From Mycolicibacterium iranicum (GTDB lineage Bacteria; Actinomycetota; Actinomycetes; Mycobacteriales; Mycobacteriaceae): a DNA stretch of 64,000 bases. Positions 8,610-17,218 of this stretch are shown here, piece after piece (within the stretch, counting starts at the first letter, position 1; each line of letters opens with the position of its first letter). The stretch spans positions 1-64,000 of the forward strand of contig NZ_LQPC01000052.1 of assembly GCF_002101705.1 (NCBI RefSeq). The letters run 5' to 3'. The translations under genes were made by a program, and so were the position numbers. The notes beneath the pieces are model-generated. The model did no database searches. It was not told where the DNA came from and worked only from the letters and a program-made list of their open reading frames with translations.

Positions 8610-11600
8610 TTAGTTGGTGGACTGGTACTTGGTCACAGCGTCGTCGAGGCGTTGCAGCGCTTCGCCGTACTGCGCGAAGTCACCACTTTCCTGGGCGCCC
8701 TTCAGGGCATCCAGTGCCGCGTTGACATCTTGCAGCGCAGCGGCTTTGGCTGCCGACAGCTGAGTCGGGCCCGCCCCAGGAACCGCCACCGGAACCTCCG
8801 GTTGTGCAGCGGGCGGCGCCTGTCCCTGGCGGGTCGGCGGCTGTGCCGCCGGCGGCTGGTTGTTGGCCGGCGGACGCTGCTGCGACTGCTGGCCGGCCGG
8901 CGGCTCGGTGGCCGCAGGCCCCGTGGCGGTGGCGTCCGCACCCGGACCGAACAAATCGGTCAGCGCGTCGCGCACCGTCGGACCGTAACCGATCTGGTCG
9001 TTGTACATCATCGCCACGCGGATAAGTCGGGGATAGGTGGATGCCGCGTCGGTGTTGCCCGGCGACGCATAGATCGGTGCGACGTACAGCAATCCGCCGT
9101 CGCCCATCGGCAGCGTCAGCAGGTTGCCCCACCGGATCCGGTTCTGGCCGTCGCGACCGATCTGACCCAGCTCAGTCGAGATCGCAGTGTCGGTGCTGAT
9201 CGCGTTGAACGCCAGCTTCGGACCGTTGACCTGTCCCGGAACGGTCAAAACGGTGATTCGACCGTACGTTTCGGGATCCGAGCTGGCGCTGATGTAAGCC
9301 GCCAGGAAGTCACGTCGGAACCTGTTCATCGCACTCGTCAGCTGGAACGAGGTCGAGTCGTTGTTCTCCGCCAGGTCCTTGGCGACGATGTAGTAGGGCG
9401 GCTGAAAGCTGCTGGCCGTCGGGTTCGGATCCAGCGGCACATCCCAGAAGTCCGACGTCGAGAAGAAGGTCACCGGGTCGTCGACGTGGTACTTGGCCAG
9501 CAGAGCTCGCTGCACCTTGAACAAGTCCTCGGGGTAGCGCAGATGGTCCTGCAACTCCGGGCTGATGTCGCTCTTGGGCTTGACGGTGTCCGGGAAGACC
9601 TTCATCCACGCCTGAAGCACCGGGTCCTGCTCGTCCTGGGCGTACAGCGTCACGGTGCCGTCGTACGCGTCGACCGTGGCCTTGACCGAGTTGCGGATGT
9701 AGGAGACCTGTTTGTCGAGTTGGAGCCGGTTCTGCGCGACCTCATTGGAGTCGGTGGTGACCGAGGACAACACCGACAACTCCGAATACGGATAGTTGTC
9801 CAGCGTCGTGTAACCGTCGACGATCCAGACGATGCGCTCGTTGACGATCGCCGGATACACCGTGGTATCAGTGGTCAGCCACGGCGCGACTGCCTCGACA
9901 CGTTCCGCCGGGTCGCGATTGAACAGGATCTTGCTGTTCTCGTTGATGACGTTGGAGAACAGGAAGTTCCGCTCGGCGTACTTGGCGGCGAACACGCTGC
10001 GCGTCAGCCAGTTGCCGATCGGGACGCCACCGCTGCCCGTGTACGTGTAGTTCCTGGTGTCGGTGTTGGTTTCGTAGTCGTACTCACGAGGGGTGCCGCT
10101 CCCACCGACGATCGCGTAATCGTCGGCGGCGCCGGCGATCACCGGGCCGAAGTAGATGCGCGGCTGCGCCAGCGGTGCGGGCCCGGGTGAGACGACCTCA
10201 CCATTGGCGCCGACGACGCTGGCCAGGAACTCGGGGTAGCCACCGTTCTGGTTGGGGTCGTTGGCAATCCCGCGCACCGTGTTGGCCGGCGAGGCGATGA
10301 ACCCGTTGCCGTGAGTGAACACGGTGTGCCGGTTGATCCAGTCGCGCTGGTTGTCGATCAGGCGGTCGGGGTTGAGCTCACGGGCGGCGACCACGTAGTC
10401 GCGCAGGTTCCCCTGCGCGTCGCGGTAGCGGTCCATGTTGAGCCGCTCGGGGAAGAAGTAGAAGTTCTTGCCCTGCTGGAACTGCGTGAACGCCGGGCTG
10501 ACGATGTTGGGATCCAGCACGCGAATGTTCGACGTCGTCGCACGATCTGCGGCAACCTGCTGTGCGGTAGCCGTGGCATTGCCCGCATAGTCGCGGTAGG
10601 TCACCGCCTCCTCGGTGAGGCCGTAAGCCTGTCTGGTGGCGGTGATGCTGCGGCTGATGTATTCGCTCTCCTTCTGTGCCGCGTTGGGACGCACGCTGAT
10701 CTGCTCGACCACCAGCGGCCAGCCCGCACCGATCACCAGCGACGACAACAGCAGCAGCACGACACCGATCGCCGGGATCCGCAAGTCGCGCAGGACGATC
10801 GCGGAGAACACGGCAACAGCGCAGATCACCGCGATCGCCATCAGGATCAGTTTGGCCGGCAGCACCGCGTTGATGTCGGTGTAGCCCGCGCCCGTGAACG
10901 GCTTCCCGCCGCGGGTGTGGCTGAGCAGCTCGTAGCGATCCAGCCAATACGCAACGGCCTTGAGCAGCATGAGGATTCCGACCAGCGTGATCAGCTGGAT
11001 CCGGGCCGCGCGGCTCAGGGCCCCGCTGCGACCGGCCAGCCTGATGCCACCGAACAGGTAGTGCCCCAGCAGGTTCGCGATGAACGCCAGGAACGTGGCG
11101 ACGAACAGATACGACAGGATCAGTCGGTAGAACGGCAGGTCGAATGCATAGAAACCGAGGTCGATACCGAACTGGGGATCGGTCACCCCGAAACTGCCGC
11201 CGTTGAGGAACAGCTGCACCTGCTGCCAGTAGCTCTGCGCCACGAAACCGGCGAGCACGCCGATGAAAGCGGGCACGCCGATGCCCACCAGACGGAGCCG
11301 CGCCATCACCGCGGTGCGGTAGCGCGCGATCGGATCGTTGGGTCCCGCCGTCGGCACGAACACCGGCCGGGTGCGGTAGGCCAGCGTCAGCGCGGCGAAG
11401 ACGACCGCGCCGAGCAGGATCGCGACGACGAAGAAGATCACCAGGCGGGTGACGATCTGCGTCGTGAACACCGACCGGTAGCCGAGCTCGCCGAACCACA
11501 GCCAGTCGACGTAGGTGTCGACGAACCGTGGTCCCAACAGCAGCAGCACCACGACGGCCAGGGCGACCGCGATCAGAACCCGGCTTCGTTGCGTCAGCTT

Positions 11601-11630
11601 CGGCATTCTCGCCGCGGGCCGCATACCCAC
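8610..11630 (-). CDS. UPF0182-family integral membrane protein (Rv3193c-like)
   Basis: 1006 residues. The N-terminal third holds about seven hydrophobic segments, beginning [16 protein letters not shown] near residue 18. A large extracytoplasmic domain follows. The C-terminus is a Pro/Gln/Ala-rich linker with a final helical segment. This matches the UPF0182/COG1615 family, full length. Function is not established. It lies head to tail with the PDZ protease gene to its right, as in other mycobacteria, starting the block syntenic with M. tuberculosis. Confidence 0.9.
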   Translation of the reverse strand: MGMRPAARMPKLTQRSRVLIAVALAVVVLLLLGPRFVDTYVDWLWFGELGYRSVFTTQIVTRLVIFFVVAILLGAVVFAALTLAYRTRPVFVPTAGPNDPIARYRTAVMARLRLVGIGVPAFIGVLAGFVAQSYWQQVQLFLNGGSFGVTDPQFGIDLGFYAFDLPFYRLILSYLFVATFLAFIANLLGHYLFGGIRLAGRSGALSRAARIQLITLVGILMLLKAVAYWLDRYELLSHTRGGKPFTGAGYTDINAVLPAKLILMAIAVICAVAVFSAIVLRDLRIPAIGVVLLLLSSLVIGAGWPLVVEQISVRPNAAQKESEYISRSITATRQAYGLTEEAVTYRDYAGNATATAQQVAADRATTSNIRVLDPNIVSPAFTQFQQGKNFYFFPERLNMDRYRDAQGNLRDYVVAARELNPDRLIDNQRDWINRHTVFTHGNGFIASPANTVRGIANDPNQNGGYPEFLASVVGANGEVVSPGPAPLAQPRIYFGPVIAGAADDYAIVGGSGTPREYDYETNTDTRNYTYTGSGGVPIGNWLTRSVFAAKYAERNFLFSNVINENSKILFNRDPAERVEAVAPWLTTDTTVYPAIVNERIVWIVDGYTTLDNYPYSELSVLSSVTTDSNEVAQNRLQLDKQVSYIRNSVKATVDAYDGTVTLYAQDEQDPVLQAWMKVFPDTVKPKSDISPELQDHLRYPEDLFKVQRALLAKYHVDDPVTFFSTSDFWDVPLDPNPTASSFQPPYYIVAKDLAENNDSTSFQLTSAMNRFRRDFLAAYISASSDPETYGRITVLTVPGQVNGPKLAFNAISTDTAISTELGQIGRDGQNRIRWGNLLTLPMGDGGLLYVAPIYASPGNTDAASTYPRLIRVAMMYNDQIGYGPTVRDALTDLFGPGADATATGPAATEPPAGQQSQQRPPANNQPPAAQPPTRQGQAPPAAQPEVPVAVPGAGPTQLSAAKAAALQDVNAALDALKGAQESGDFAQYGEALQRLDDAVTKYQSTN

Positions 11631-11718
11631 TCGATTACTCCACTCTCAGAAATTCCCAGCAGATTTACAGGTGCGCTATCTCAGCCATAACTTTACGCAT
11701 CCGACCAGTGCCGCCGAC

Positions 11719-12741
11719 TCAGCAGCGGGGAGGTTCGCCACCAGCCGAAAGCGTCCTCAGCCCGTCGATCGCGTGTTCCAGCGTGTCGACCTTGAGGAGC
11801 TCGATCCCGGAGACCTCCGCGGTCTTGGCTTCTGCGCAGTTGTCCGCAGGCACCAGGAACGCCGTTGCGCCCGCCTCCTGAGCCGCCACGATCTTGTGGG
11901 TGATGCCGCCGATCGAGCCGACGACACCGTCGCCGGTGATCGTGCCGGTACCCGCCACGAACTTGCCTCCGTTGATGTCGCCTGTGGTCAGCTTGTCCAC
12001 GACGGCCAGGCTGAACATCAGGCCCGCGGACGGGCCGCCGATGTTGGCGAGGTTGAAGTCGATGGTGAACGGGGCCCACGGGGCGTCGAGGACGTTGACC
12101 CCGAGCAGGCCTTGATCCTTGTCGGGATGCTTGCCGAGCGTGATCTCGATGGTGCCCGCCGGCTCGTTCTTGCGGCGGTAGTCGACGATGATCTTCTCGC
12201 CGGGCTTGGTGGACTTCAGCAGTTCCTGGAACTCCTCCAGCGTCGCGATCGGCTTGTTGTTGACCGCGTCGATCGCATCGCCGGCCTGCAGCTTGCCCTT
12301 GGAGGCGCCGTCGGAGTCGATGCTCTCCACGGTCACCGCCATCGGATACTTCAGGTAATGAAGTGCGGCGTACTCGGCGCTGTCCTCGGACTGCCGGAAG
12401 TCGGCGCTGTTGGCCTCGTCGATCTCTTCTCGCGTCTTGTCCGGCGGATACACCAGGTCCCGCGGCAGCAGCTGGTCACGGCCCGAGGCCCAGAAGATGA
12501 GTGCCTGGCCCAGCGTGAGCCCGTCGCGCTGGGACACCGTCGTCATGTTCAGGTGTCCGGACGTCTTGTGCAGGTCGGCACCCTCGATGTCGACGACTTC
12601 CTTTCCATCGACCTCACCCAGGGTGTCGAACGTCGGCCCCGGCCCCAGAGCCACGTACGGCACGGTCACCGCGGACAGCAGCAGCCCGAAGATCAGGATC
12701 GGCGCCATCGCGACGATCAGGGTCGACATCCGCCTGTTCAC
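11719..12741 (-). CDS. Membrane-anchored PDZ/Lon-type (S16) serine protease (Rv3194c-like)
   Basis: 340 residues from the GTG start at VNRRMSTLI, which matches homologs; a longer frame to 12798 exists but is not conserved. An N-terminal signal anchor (VAMAPILIFGLLLSAVTVPYV) leads to a PDZ domain around LQAGDAIDAVNNKPIATLEEF. The C-terminus is a Lon proteolytic domain with the catalytic serine in GGPSAGLMFS and the lysine in GGITHK. It is probably a periplasm-facing protease of the YlbL type. The substrate is unknown. It is transcribed towards the UPF0182 gene and divergently from the zincin gene. Confidence 0.9.
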   Translation of the reverse strand: MNRRMSTLIVAMAPILIFGLLLSAVTVPYVALGPGPTFDTLGEVDGKEVVDIEGADLHKTSGHLNMTTVSQRDGLTLGQALIFWASGRDQLLPRDLVYPPDKTREEIDEANSADFRQSEDSAEYAALHYLKYPMAVTVESIDSDGASKGKLQAGDAIDAVNNKPIATLEEFQELLKSTKPGEKIIVDYRRKNEPAGTIEITLGKHPDKDQGLLGVNVLDAPWAPFTIDFNLANIGGPSAGLMFSLAVVDKLTTGDINGGKFVAGTGTITGDGVVGSIGGITHKIVAAQEAGATAFLVPADNCAEAKTAEVSGIELLKVDTLEHAIDGLRTLSAGGEPPRC

Positions 12742-12854
12742 GCCGCCCACAGTAAAGGGCAATGGCTGAGTCGGGCCGCGAAGACCACCCCGGTTCACTC
12801 TCAGCGTGACCCGCGCAGGCGCATGACGAGCCCACCATGAGTACCGTTGGGGGC

Positions 12855-14204
12855 ATGGCTGACCTGCCCTTCGGCTTCTCCGCCGGGGACGACCCCGACC
12901 GCGACAAGCCCAAGAAAGACCAGGATCCGTTCGGTATGGGGATGCCGGGCGGTGAATTCGACATGTCTCAGCTCGGTCAGATCTTCTCCAAGCTCGGTGA
13001 GATGTTCAGCGGGGCAGGCACGTCGATGACCGGCGGCTCGTCCGGCGGTCCGGTGAACTACGACCTGGCGCGCCAGCTCGCGGCCAGCTCGATTGGCTTC
13101 GTCGCCCCGGTCCCCCAGCAGACCGCGACGGCGATCTCAGACGCGGTGCGTCTCGCCGAGACGTGGCTCGACGGCGTGACCCCACTGCCTGCGGGCACCA
13201 CCCGGACGGCGGCGTGGACGCCGACCGACTGGATCGACAACACCATGGACACATGGAAGCGGCTGTGCGATCCGGTCGCCGAGCAGATCTCGACGGTGTG
13301 GGCGCAAGCGCTGCCCGAGGAGGCCAAGGCCATGGCCGGCCCGCTGCTCGCGATGATGTCGCAGATGGGCGGCATGGCGTTCGGATCTCAGCTGGGTCAG
13401 GCTCTCGGCACGCTGTCCAAGGAAGTGCTCACGTCCACCGACATCGGACTTCCGCTGGGCCCCAAGGGTGTCGCGGCACTCATGCCTGAAGCGGTCGAGT
13501 CGCTGTCGGAAGGCCTCGAGCAACCTCGCAGCGAGATCGTCACGTTCCTGGCGGCGCGCGAAGCCGCCCACCACCGCCTGTTCAGCCACGTGCCCTGGCT
13601 GTCGAGCCAACTGCTCAGCGCCGTCGAGGCGTTCGCCAAGGGAACCAAGATCGACATGTCGGGCATCGAGGAGTTCGCCCGCGGTTTCAATCCCGCGTCG
13701 CTGACCGATCCGTCCGAAATGGAGCAGCTGCTCAATCAGGGCATCTTCGAGCCCAAGGCCACCCCGGAGCAGACTGCTGCGCTGGAACGGCTGGAGACGA
13801 TGCTGGCGCTGATCGAAGGCTGGGTGCACACCGTCGTATCCGACGCGTTAGGCGAGCGCATTCCGGGCACGGCAGCTTTGAGCGAGATGCTGCGCAGGCG
13901 GCGTGCCACCGGCGGCCCCGCTGAGCAAACATTCGCGACGCTGGTGGGACTGGAACTGCGTCCTCGCAAGATGCGCGAGGCCGCCGATCTGTGGGCGAAG
14001 CTCACCGAGGCAGTCGGCGCCGACGCCCGCGACGGCGTCTGGCAGCACCCCGACCTGCTCCCGAGCGCGGCGGATCTCGACGAGCCCGCAGGCTTCATCG
14101 ACCGGATGATCGGCGGCGACACCAGCGGTATCGAGGAAGCTCTCGCCGATTTGGAACGCGACATCCAGCGCGGAGACGACGGCGACGACCAGCCCAAGGC
14201 GTAG
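12855..14204 (+). CDS. Zinc-dependent metalloprotease-like protein (Rv3195-like, DUF2342)
   Basis: 449 residues from MADLPFGFSAGDD; an ATG at 12837 in the same frame would add six residues (MSTVGG), and GGGGG just before the second ATG leaves both possible. The N-terminus is Gly/Asp-rich; the helical body contains AAREAAHHRLFSHVPWL, an unusual zincin motif (HHRLF region) in the DUF2342/coenzyme F420 biosynthesis-associated family. No signal peptide is present. Substrate unknown. It is followed in the same direction by the TOMM cyclodehydratase-like gene and the ABC1 kinase, an order kept in mycobacteria. Confidence 0.85.
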   Translation: MADLPFGFSAGDDPDRDKPKKDQDPFGMGMPGGEFDMSQLGQIFSKLGEMFSGAGTSMTGGSSGGPVNYDLARQLAASSIGFVAPVPQQTATAISDAVRLAETWLDGVTPLPAGTTRTAAWTPTDWIDNTMDTWKRLCDPVAEQISTVWAQALPEEAKAMAGPLLAMMSQMGGMAFGSQLGQALGTLSKEVLTSTDIGLPLGPKGVAALMPEAVESLSEGLEQPRSEIVTFLAAREAAHHRLFSHVPWLSSQLLSAVEAFAKGTKIDMSGIEEFARGFNPASLTDPSEMEQLLNQGIFEPKATPEQTAALERLETMLALIEGWVHTVVSDALGERIPGTAALSEMLRRRRATGGPAEQTFATLVGLELRPRKMREAADLWAKLTEAVGADARDGVWQHPDLLPSAADLDEPAGFIDRMIGGDTSGIEEALADLERDIQRGDDGDDQPKA

Positions 14205-14261
14205 TTCGTCTGCCTGTGGATAACTCGCTGCGGCGTCGGTGCAGCGTGACAGGGTCGACGC

Positions 14262-15095
14262 ATGACGCGATACGCGCTCAGCCCCAGCACCCCCGTGCTC
14301 TCACGGCCCGACGGCACCGTCCAGGTCGGGTGGGATCCGCGGCGCGCGGTCGTCGTCCGCCCGCCTGACGGGCTGTCGCGCACCGTCCTCGTCGAACTGC
14401 TCCGCATACTTCAGAACGCCGCGACGACAACCGAACTCCAGACGATCGCGGCGGGCCACGGCGTGGATGCCGCCGTCGTCGACGGTCTCGTCGCCCACCT
14501 GGTGAGCAACGGCGTCCTCACGTCCGCCCCGCGCACTCACGTCCCGGCGATCTCAGTGCGCGTTCACGGTGACGGTCCACTGACCGACCTGCTGATCGCG
14601 TCGTTGCGTTGCTCCAACATGCGTATCAGCCACAGCACGCGGACGAACGCGTCCACCGGGCGGTCCGATCTAGTGGTCCTGACCGACTACCTGGTGGCCG
14701 ATCCTCGGCTCGTCCGTGATTTACACGAGGCCGGCGTGCCGCACCTCCCCGTCCGAGTCCGGGACGGCACCGGACTCGTCGGTCCTCTGGTAATCCCGGG
14801 AGTGACCAGCTGCCTGCGGTGCGGCGATCTGCATCGCAGCGATCGGGATGCGGCCTGGCCCGCGGTCGCCGCACAGCTGTGCCGCACCATCGGCAGCGCG
14901 GACCGGGCCACCCTGCTGGCCACTGCGGCGCTCGCGTTGCACGAGATCGAATCGATTGCTCGCGGAATCCGCGCCGACGGCGCCGGATCTGCGGCACGCT
15001 CGCCGTCGACGTTGGACACCACACTCGAATTCGACGTCGCGAGCGGTTCGATCGAGGCTCGCCGATGGTCGCGCCACCGCGAGTGCACATGTTGA
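14262..15095 (+). CDS. Stand-alone TOMM cyclodehydratase/ThiF-like protein (Rv3196-like)
   Basis: 277 residues. The N-terminus (about 1-90) resembles the winged peptide-binding domain of thiazole/oxazole-modified microcin cyclodehydratase partners. The remainder is a Rossmann/E1-like domain with PGVTSCLRCGDLHRSDRDAAWP, the typical motif of the ocin-ThiF/C-protein family. Two cysteine pairs are visible, CLRC near residue 187 and the very C-terminal CTC, which fits the tetra-cysteine zinc site of this fold. No YcaO gene or precursor peptide is seen nearby. It sits between a zincin and the ABC1 kinase. What it binds or modifies is unknown. Confidence 0.75.
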   Translation: MTRYALSPSTPVLSRPDGTVQVGWDPRRAVVVRPPDGLSRTVLVELLRILQNAATTTELQTIAAGHGVDAAVVDGLVAHLVSNGVLTSAPRTHVPAISVRVHGDGPLTDLLIASLRCSNMRISHSTRTNASTGRSDLVVLTDYLVADPRLVRDLHEAGVPHLPVRVRDGTGLVGPLVIPGVTSCLRCGDLHRSDRDAAWPAVAAQLCRTIGSADRATLLATAALALHEIESIARGIRADGAGSAARSPSTLDTTLEFDVASGSIEARRWSRHRECTC

Positions 15096-15152
15096 GAGCA
15101 CGGGTTCCCAACTGGTTGGTGGAAGTTCGTCGGAGTCGTGGATGATGGACTC

Positions 15153-16475
15153 GTGAGTGAGATCAAGCGGGGGCGCGCAGCCAGAAATGCGAAACTGGCG
15201 TCGCTGCCCGTCGGCATGGCCGGGCGTGCCGCCCTCGGCTTCGGGAAACGACTGACCGGCAAGTCGAAAGACGAGGTCAACGCGGAACTGCTCGACAAAG
15301 CTGCTCAGCAGCTGTTCACCGTCCTCGGCGAACTCAAGGGCGGCGCTATGAAGGTCGGCCAGGCACTGTCGGTGATGGAAGCCGCGATTCCAGAGCAGTA
15401 CGGCAAGCCGTATCGCGAGGCGCTGACCAAGCTGCAGCGCGAGGCACCCCCGCTGCCTGCCGCCAAAGTGCACCGCGTCCTCGACCAGCAGCTCGGCACG
15501 AAGTGGCGTGACCGCTTCCGGTCGTTCGACGACAAGGCGGTGGCATCGGCGAGCATCGGCCAGGTTCACAAAGCCGTGTGGTCCGACGGCCGCGAAGTTG
15601 CCGTCAAAATCCAGTATCCCGGCGCTGATGAGGCGCTGCGGGCCGACCTCAAGACGATGCAGCGCATGGTCAGCGTGCTCAAGCAACTCTCCCCCGGCGC
15701 CGACGTCCAGGGTGTGGTCGACGAACTGATCGAGCGCACCGAGATGGAGCTCGACTACCGGCTGGAGGCCGACAACCAGCGGGCGTTCGCGAAGGCCTAT
15801 GAGGGCGACCCGCACTTCGTCGTTCCGCACGTGGTGGCCAGTGCGCCCAAGGTCGTCATCCAGGAATGGATCGAAGGCATCCCGCTCTCGCAGATCATCC
15901 GCGACGGCGATCAGGCGACACGCGACCTCATGGCCACCCGGCTGTTCGAATTCTGCGACGACGCGCCGACCCGGCTCGAGATGGTGCACGGCGACGCCCA
16001 TCCCGGAAACTTCATGTTGCTGCCCGGCGACAAGATGGGTGTCATCGACTTCGGCGCAGTGGCACCGATGCCCGGCGGCTGGCCGATCGAACTGGGCCAG
16101 ATCTTGCGCTATGCCGTTGACAAGAATTACGACAAGCTGCTGCCCACCATGGAGAAGGTCGGTTTCATCCAGAAGGGCCAGAAGGTGTCGACGCGGGACA
16201 TCGACGACATGCTCAAGCAGTATGTCGAACCACTCGAGGTTCCCGTCTTCCATTACACACGCAAGTGGCTGCAGAAGATGACGGCGCTCGACCTCGAGAA
16301 AGCCCCCGGGCAGATCAAAACCGCACGGCAGATGGACATCCCGCCGAAGTTGATCATCCCGATGCGGGTTCTCGCGTCGATCGTCGCCATCTCCTGCCAG
16401 CTCGACGCCCACGTCGATACGCGGCGCATCGCGATGGATAAGGTGCCGGGGTTCGCCAACCCCGATGAGGTCTGA
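15153..16475 (+). CDS. ABC1/UbiB-family atypical kinase (Rv3197-like)
   Basis: 440 residues from the GTG that gives MSEIKRGRAARNAKL, the conserved start; the frame is open to 15138. ABC1 hallmarks are the KxGQ motif in GGAMKVGQALSVME, the alanine-rich loop ASASIGQVHKA, VAVKIQYPG (lysine), HGDAHPGNFML and VIDFGAVAP (DFG-like). These are atypical kinases or ATPases acting on lipids or quinones. In M. tuberculosis the homolog lies next to whiB7 and, as I recall, has been linked to the WhiB7 regulon and macrolide tolerance. It converges on whiB7 here with only 29 bases between stops. Confidence 0.92.
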   Translation: MSEIKRGRAARNAKLASLPVGMAGRAALGFGKRLTGKSKDEVNAELLDKAAQQLFTVLGELKGGAMKVGQALSVMEAAIPEQYGKPYREALTKLQREAPPLPAAKVHRVLDQQLGTKWRDRFRSFDDKAVASASIGQVHKAVWSDGREVAVKIQYPGADEALRADLKTMQRMVSVLKQLSPGADVQGVVDELIERTEMELDYRLEADNQRAFAKAYEGDPHFVVPHVVASAPKVVIQEWIEGIPLSQIIRDGDQATRDLMATRLFEFCDDAPTRLEMVHGDAHPGNFMLLPGDKMGVIDFGAVAPMPGGWPIELGQILRYAVDKNYDKLLPTMEKVGFIQKGQKVSTRDIDDMLKQYVEPLEVPVFHYTRKWLQKMTALDLEKAPGQIKTARQMDIPPKLIIPMRVLASIVAISCQLDAHVDTRRIAMDKVPGFANPDEV

Positions 16476-16489
16476 CGGCGGTAGACCCC

Positions 16490-16516
16490 GTCGCCGCGTG
16501 AAACTTACGCGGCGAC
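16490..16516. terminator. Hairpin between the ABC1 kinase gene and whiB7
   Basis: GTCGCCGCGT (16490-16499) and ACGCGGCGAC (16507-16516) form a perfect 10-bp stem with a seven-base loop. The right arm overlaps the whiB7 stop codon, so it could end both convergent transcripts. Confidence 0.6.
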
Positions 16517-16789
16517 AGGATCTTTCGCGTCCTTACGCGGCCGGCCGCGCGGCCGCTTGCGAGCGATGACCGTACCCCGGTCGAGGATCTCGCCACCCCA
16601 CACGCCCCACGGCTCCTGACGCTCCAGCGCCGCGTTCAGGCACTCCCGCCGGATGGGGCACTGCGCGCACAGCGCCTTGGCACGTTCGAGATCACGCGGA
16701 TCCTCGGCGAACCACAGATCGGGTTCCTCAACATGACACGGCACGATCACCTTCGTCTGCGTCGTCATCTCGCATGTCGGCGAAGACAT
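16505..16789 (-). CDS. whiB7: WhiB7, redox-sensing activator of intrinsic antibiotic resistance
   Basis: 94 residues. The four [4Fe-4S] ligands are C18, C41, C44 and C50 (CAQC and REC), followed by the WhiB signature EPWGVWGGE and a C-terminal AT-hook RPRGRPRK, which is diagnostic for WhiB7. In mycobacteria WhiB7 binds SigA at AT-rich promoters and induces efflux, Erm and Eis-type resistance genes after ribosome stress. GAGG lies seven bases before the ATG at 16789. The 430-base upstream region holds a uORF, an attenuator and an autoregulated-type promoter, all described separately. Confidence 0.96.
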   Translation of the reverse strand: MSSPTCEMTTQTKVIVPCHVEEPDLWFAEDPRDLERAKALCAQCPIRRECLNAALERQEPWGVWGGEILDRGTVIARKRPRGRPRKDAKDPVAA

Positions 16790-16870
16790 GTCCGGTCCTC
16801 TGCTTCCTGGTCGTTAGTTCTCGTCGGTTGGGTTTTGCGAACTCTTTTCGGTGGATCGATGACCAGTTGC

Positions 16871-16920
16871 TCTGAGAAACAAGAAGGCCACGGATCCGGC
16901 GATTGCGGGTCCGTGGCCTT
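16871..16920 (-). promoter_or_regulatory. whiB7 leader attenuator (intrinsic-terminator-like hairpin)
   Basis: On the minus strand AAGGCCACGGA (complement of 16910-16920) pairs with TCCGTGGCCTT (complement of 16884-16894), extended by three more pairs including one G-U to about 14 bp with a nine-base loop. It is followed by CTTGTTTCTC, a T-rich tail. It lies between the uORF stop and whiB7, 95 bases before the start codon. WhiB7 leaders are known to terminate transcription unless uORF translation is disturbed by ribosome-targeting drugs; this is the structure expected for that switch. Confidence 0.85.
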
Positions 16921-16941
16921 GGGTGGCGGTTCGGGCTGTAC

Positions 16942-17106
16942 CTAGACGAAGCCCCTCACGGACGCGGCAACCGTGCCGGCGGCACGACGCTTACGCGGCG
17001 CGGCGACAGCAGCTGCGATGGCAGCGGGGTGCGCGGGATGCCCTGCGACATGGAGGGTGCGCACACCGGCAGCGCTTACGCCGGAGAACATTTCATTGCT
17101 CAACAT
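16942..17106 (-). CDS. whiB7 leader peptide (regulatory uORF, 54 aa)
   Basis: A minus-strand frame of 54 codons starting MLSNEMFSGVSAAGVRTL and ending VAASVRGFV, with AGGAGG ten bases upstream of its ATG (complement of 17117-17122). The middle is Ala/His-rich and contains APRKRRAAG. It sits between the whiB7 promoter and the attenuator hairpin. In mycobacteria a translated uORF in this position couples ribosome stalling to read-through into whiB7. It is usually left unannotated because of its size. No antisense gene is needed to explain this region. Confidence 0.88.
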   Translation of the reverse strand: MLSNEMFSGVSAAGVRTLHVAGHPAHPAAIAAAVAAPRKRRAAGTVAASVRGFV

Positions 17107-17153
17107 GATCGGACACCCTCCTTTCGCACATGGCAGTCGTCTGTGTGTCTTCG

Positions 17154-17192
17154 AGGCTAGACGCTATCAGGAAAAACCCACAACCCATTTTT
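17154..17192 (-). promoter_or_regulatory. whiB7 promoter with WhiB7-type AT-rich box
   Basis: On the minus strand -35 TTGTGG (complement of 17178-17183) and -10 TAGCCT (complement of 17154-17159) are separated by 18 bases. An AT-rich AAAAAT (complement of 17187-17192) lies three bases upstream of the -35. This is the arrangement reported for WhiB7/SigA-dependent promoters, consistent with autoactivation. The likely transcription start is about 40 bases before the uORF. Confidence 0.75.
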
Positions 17193-17218
17193 GACCAGCA
17201 CTTTTGGCACGATCTTTG

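Noticed and set aside
14721-16412. 563-codon minus-strand frame opposite the ABC1 kinase
   Set aside because: Shadow of the kinase gene, whose catalytic motifs are intact.
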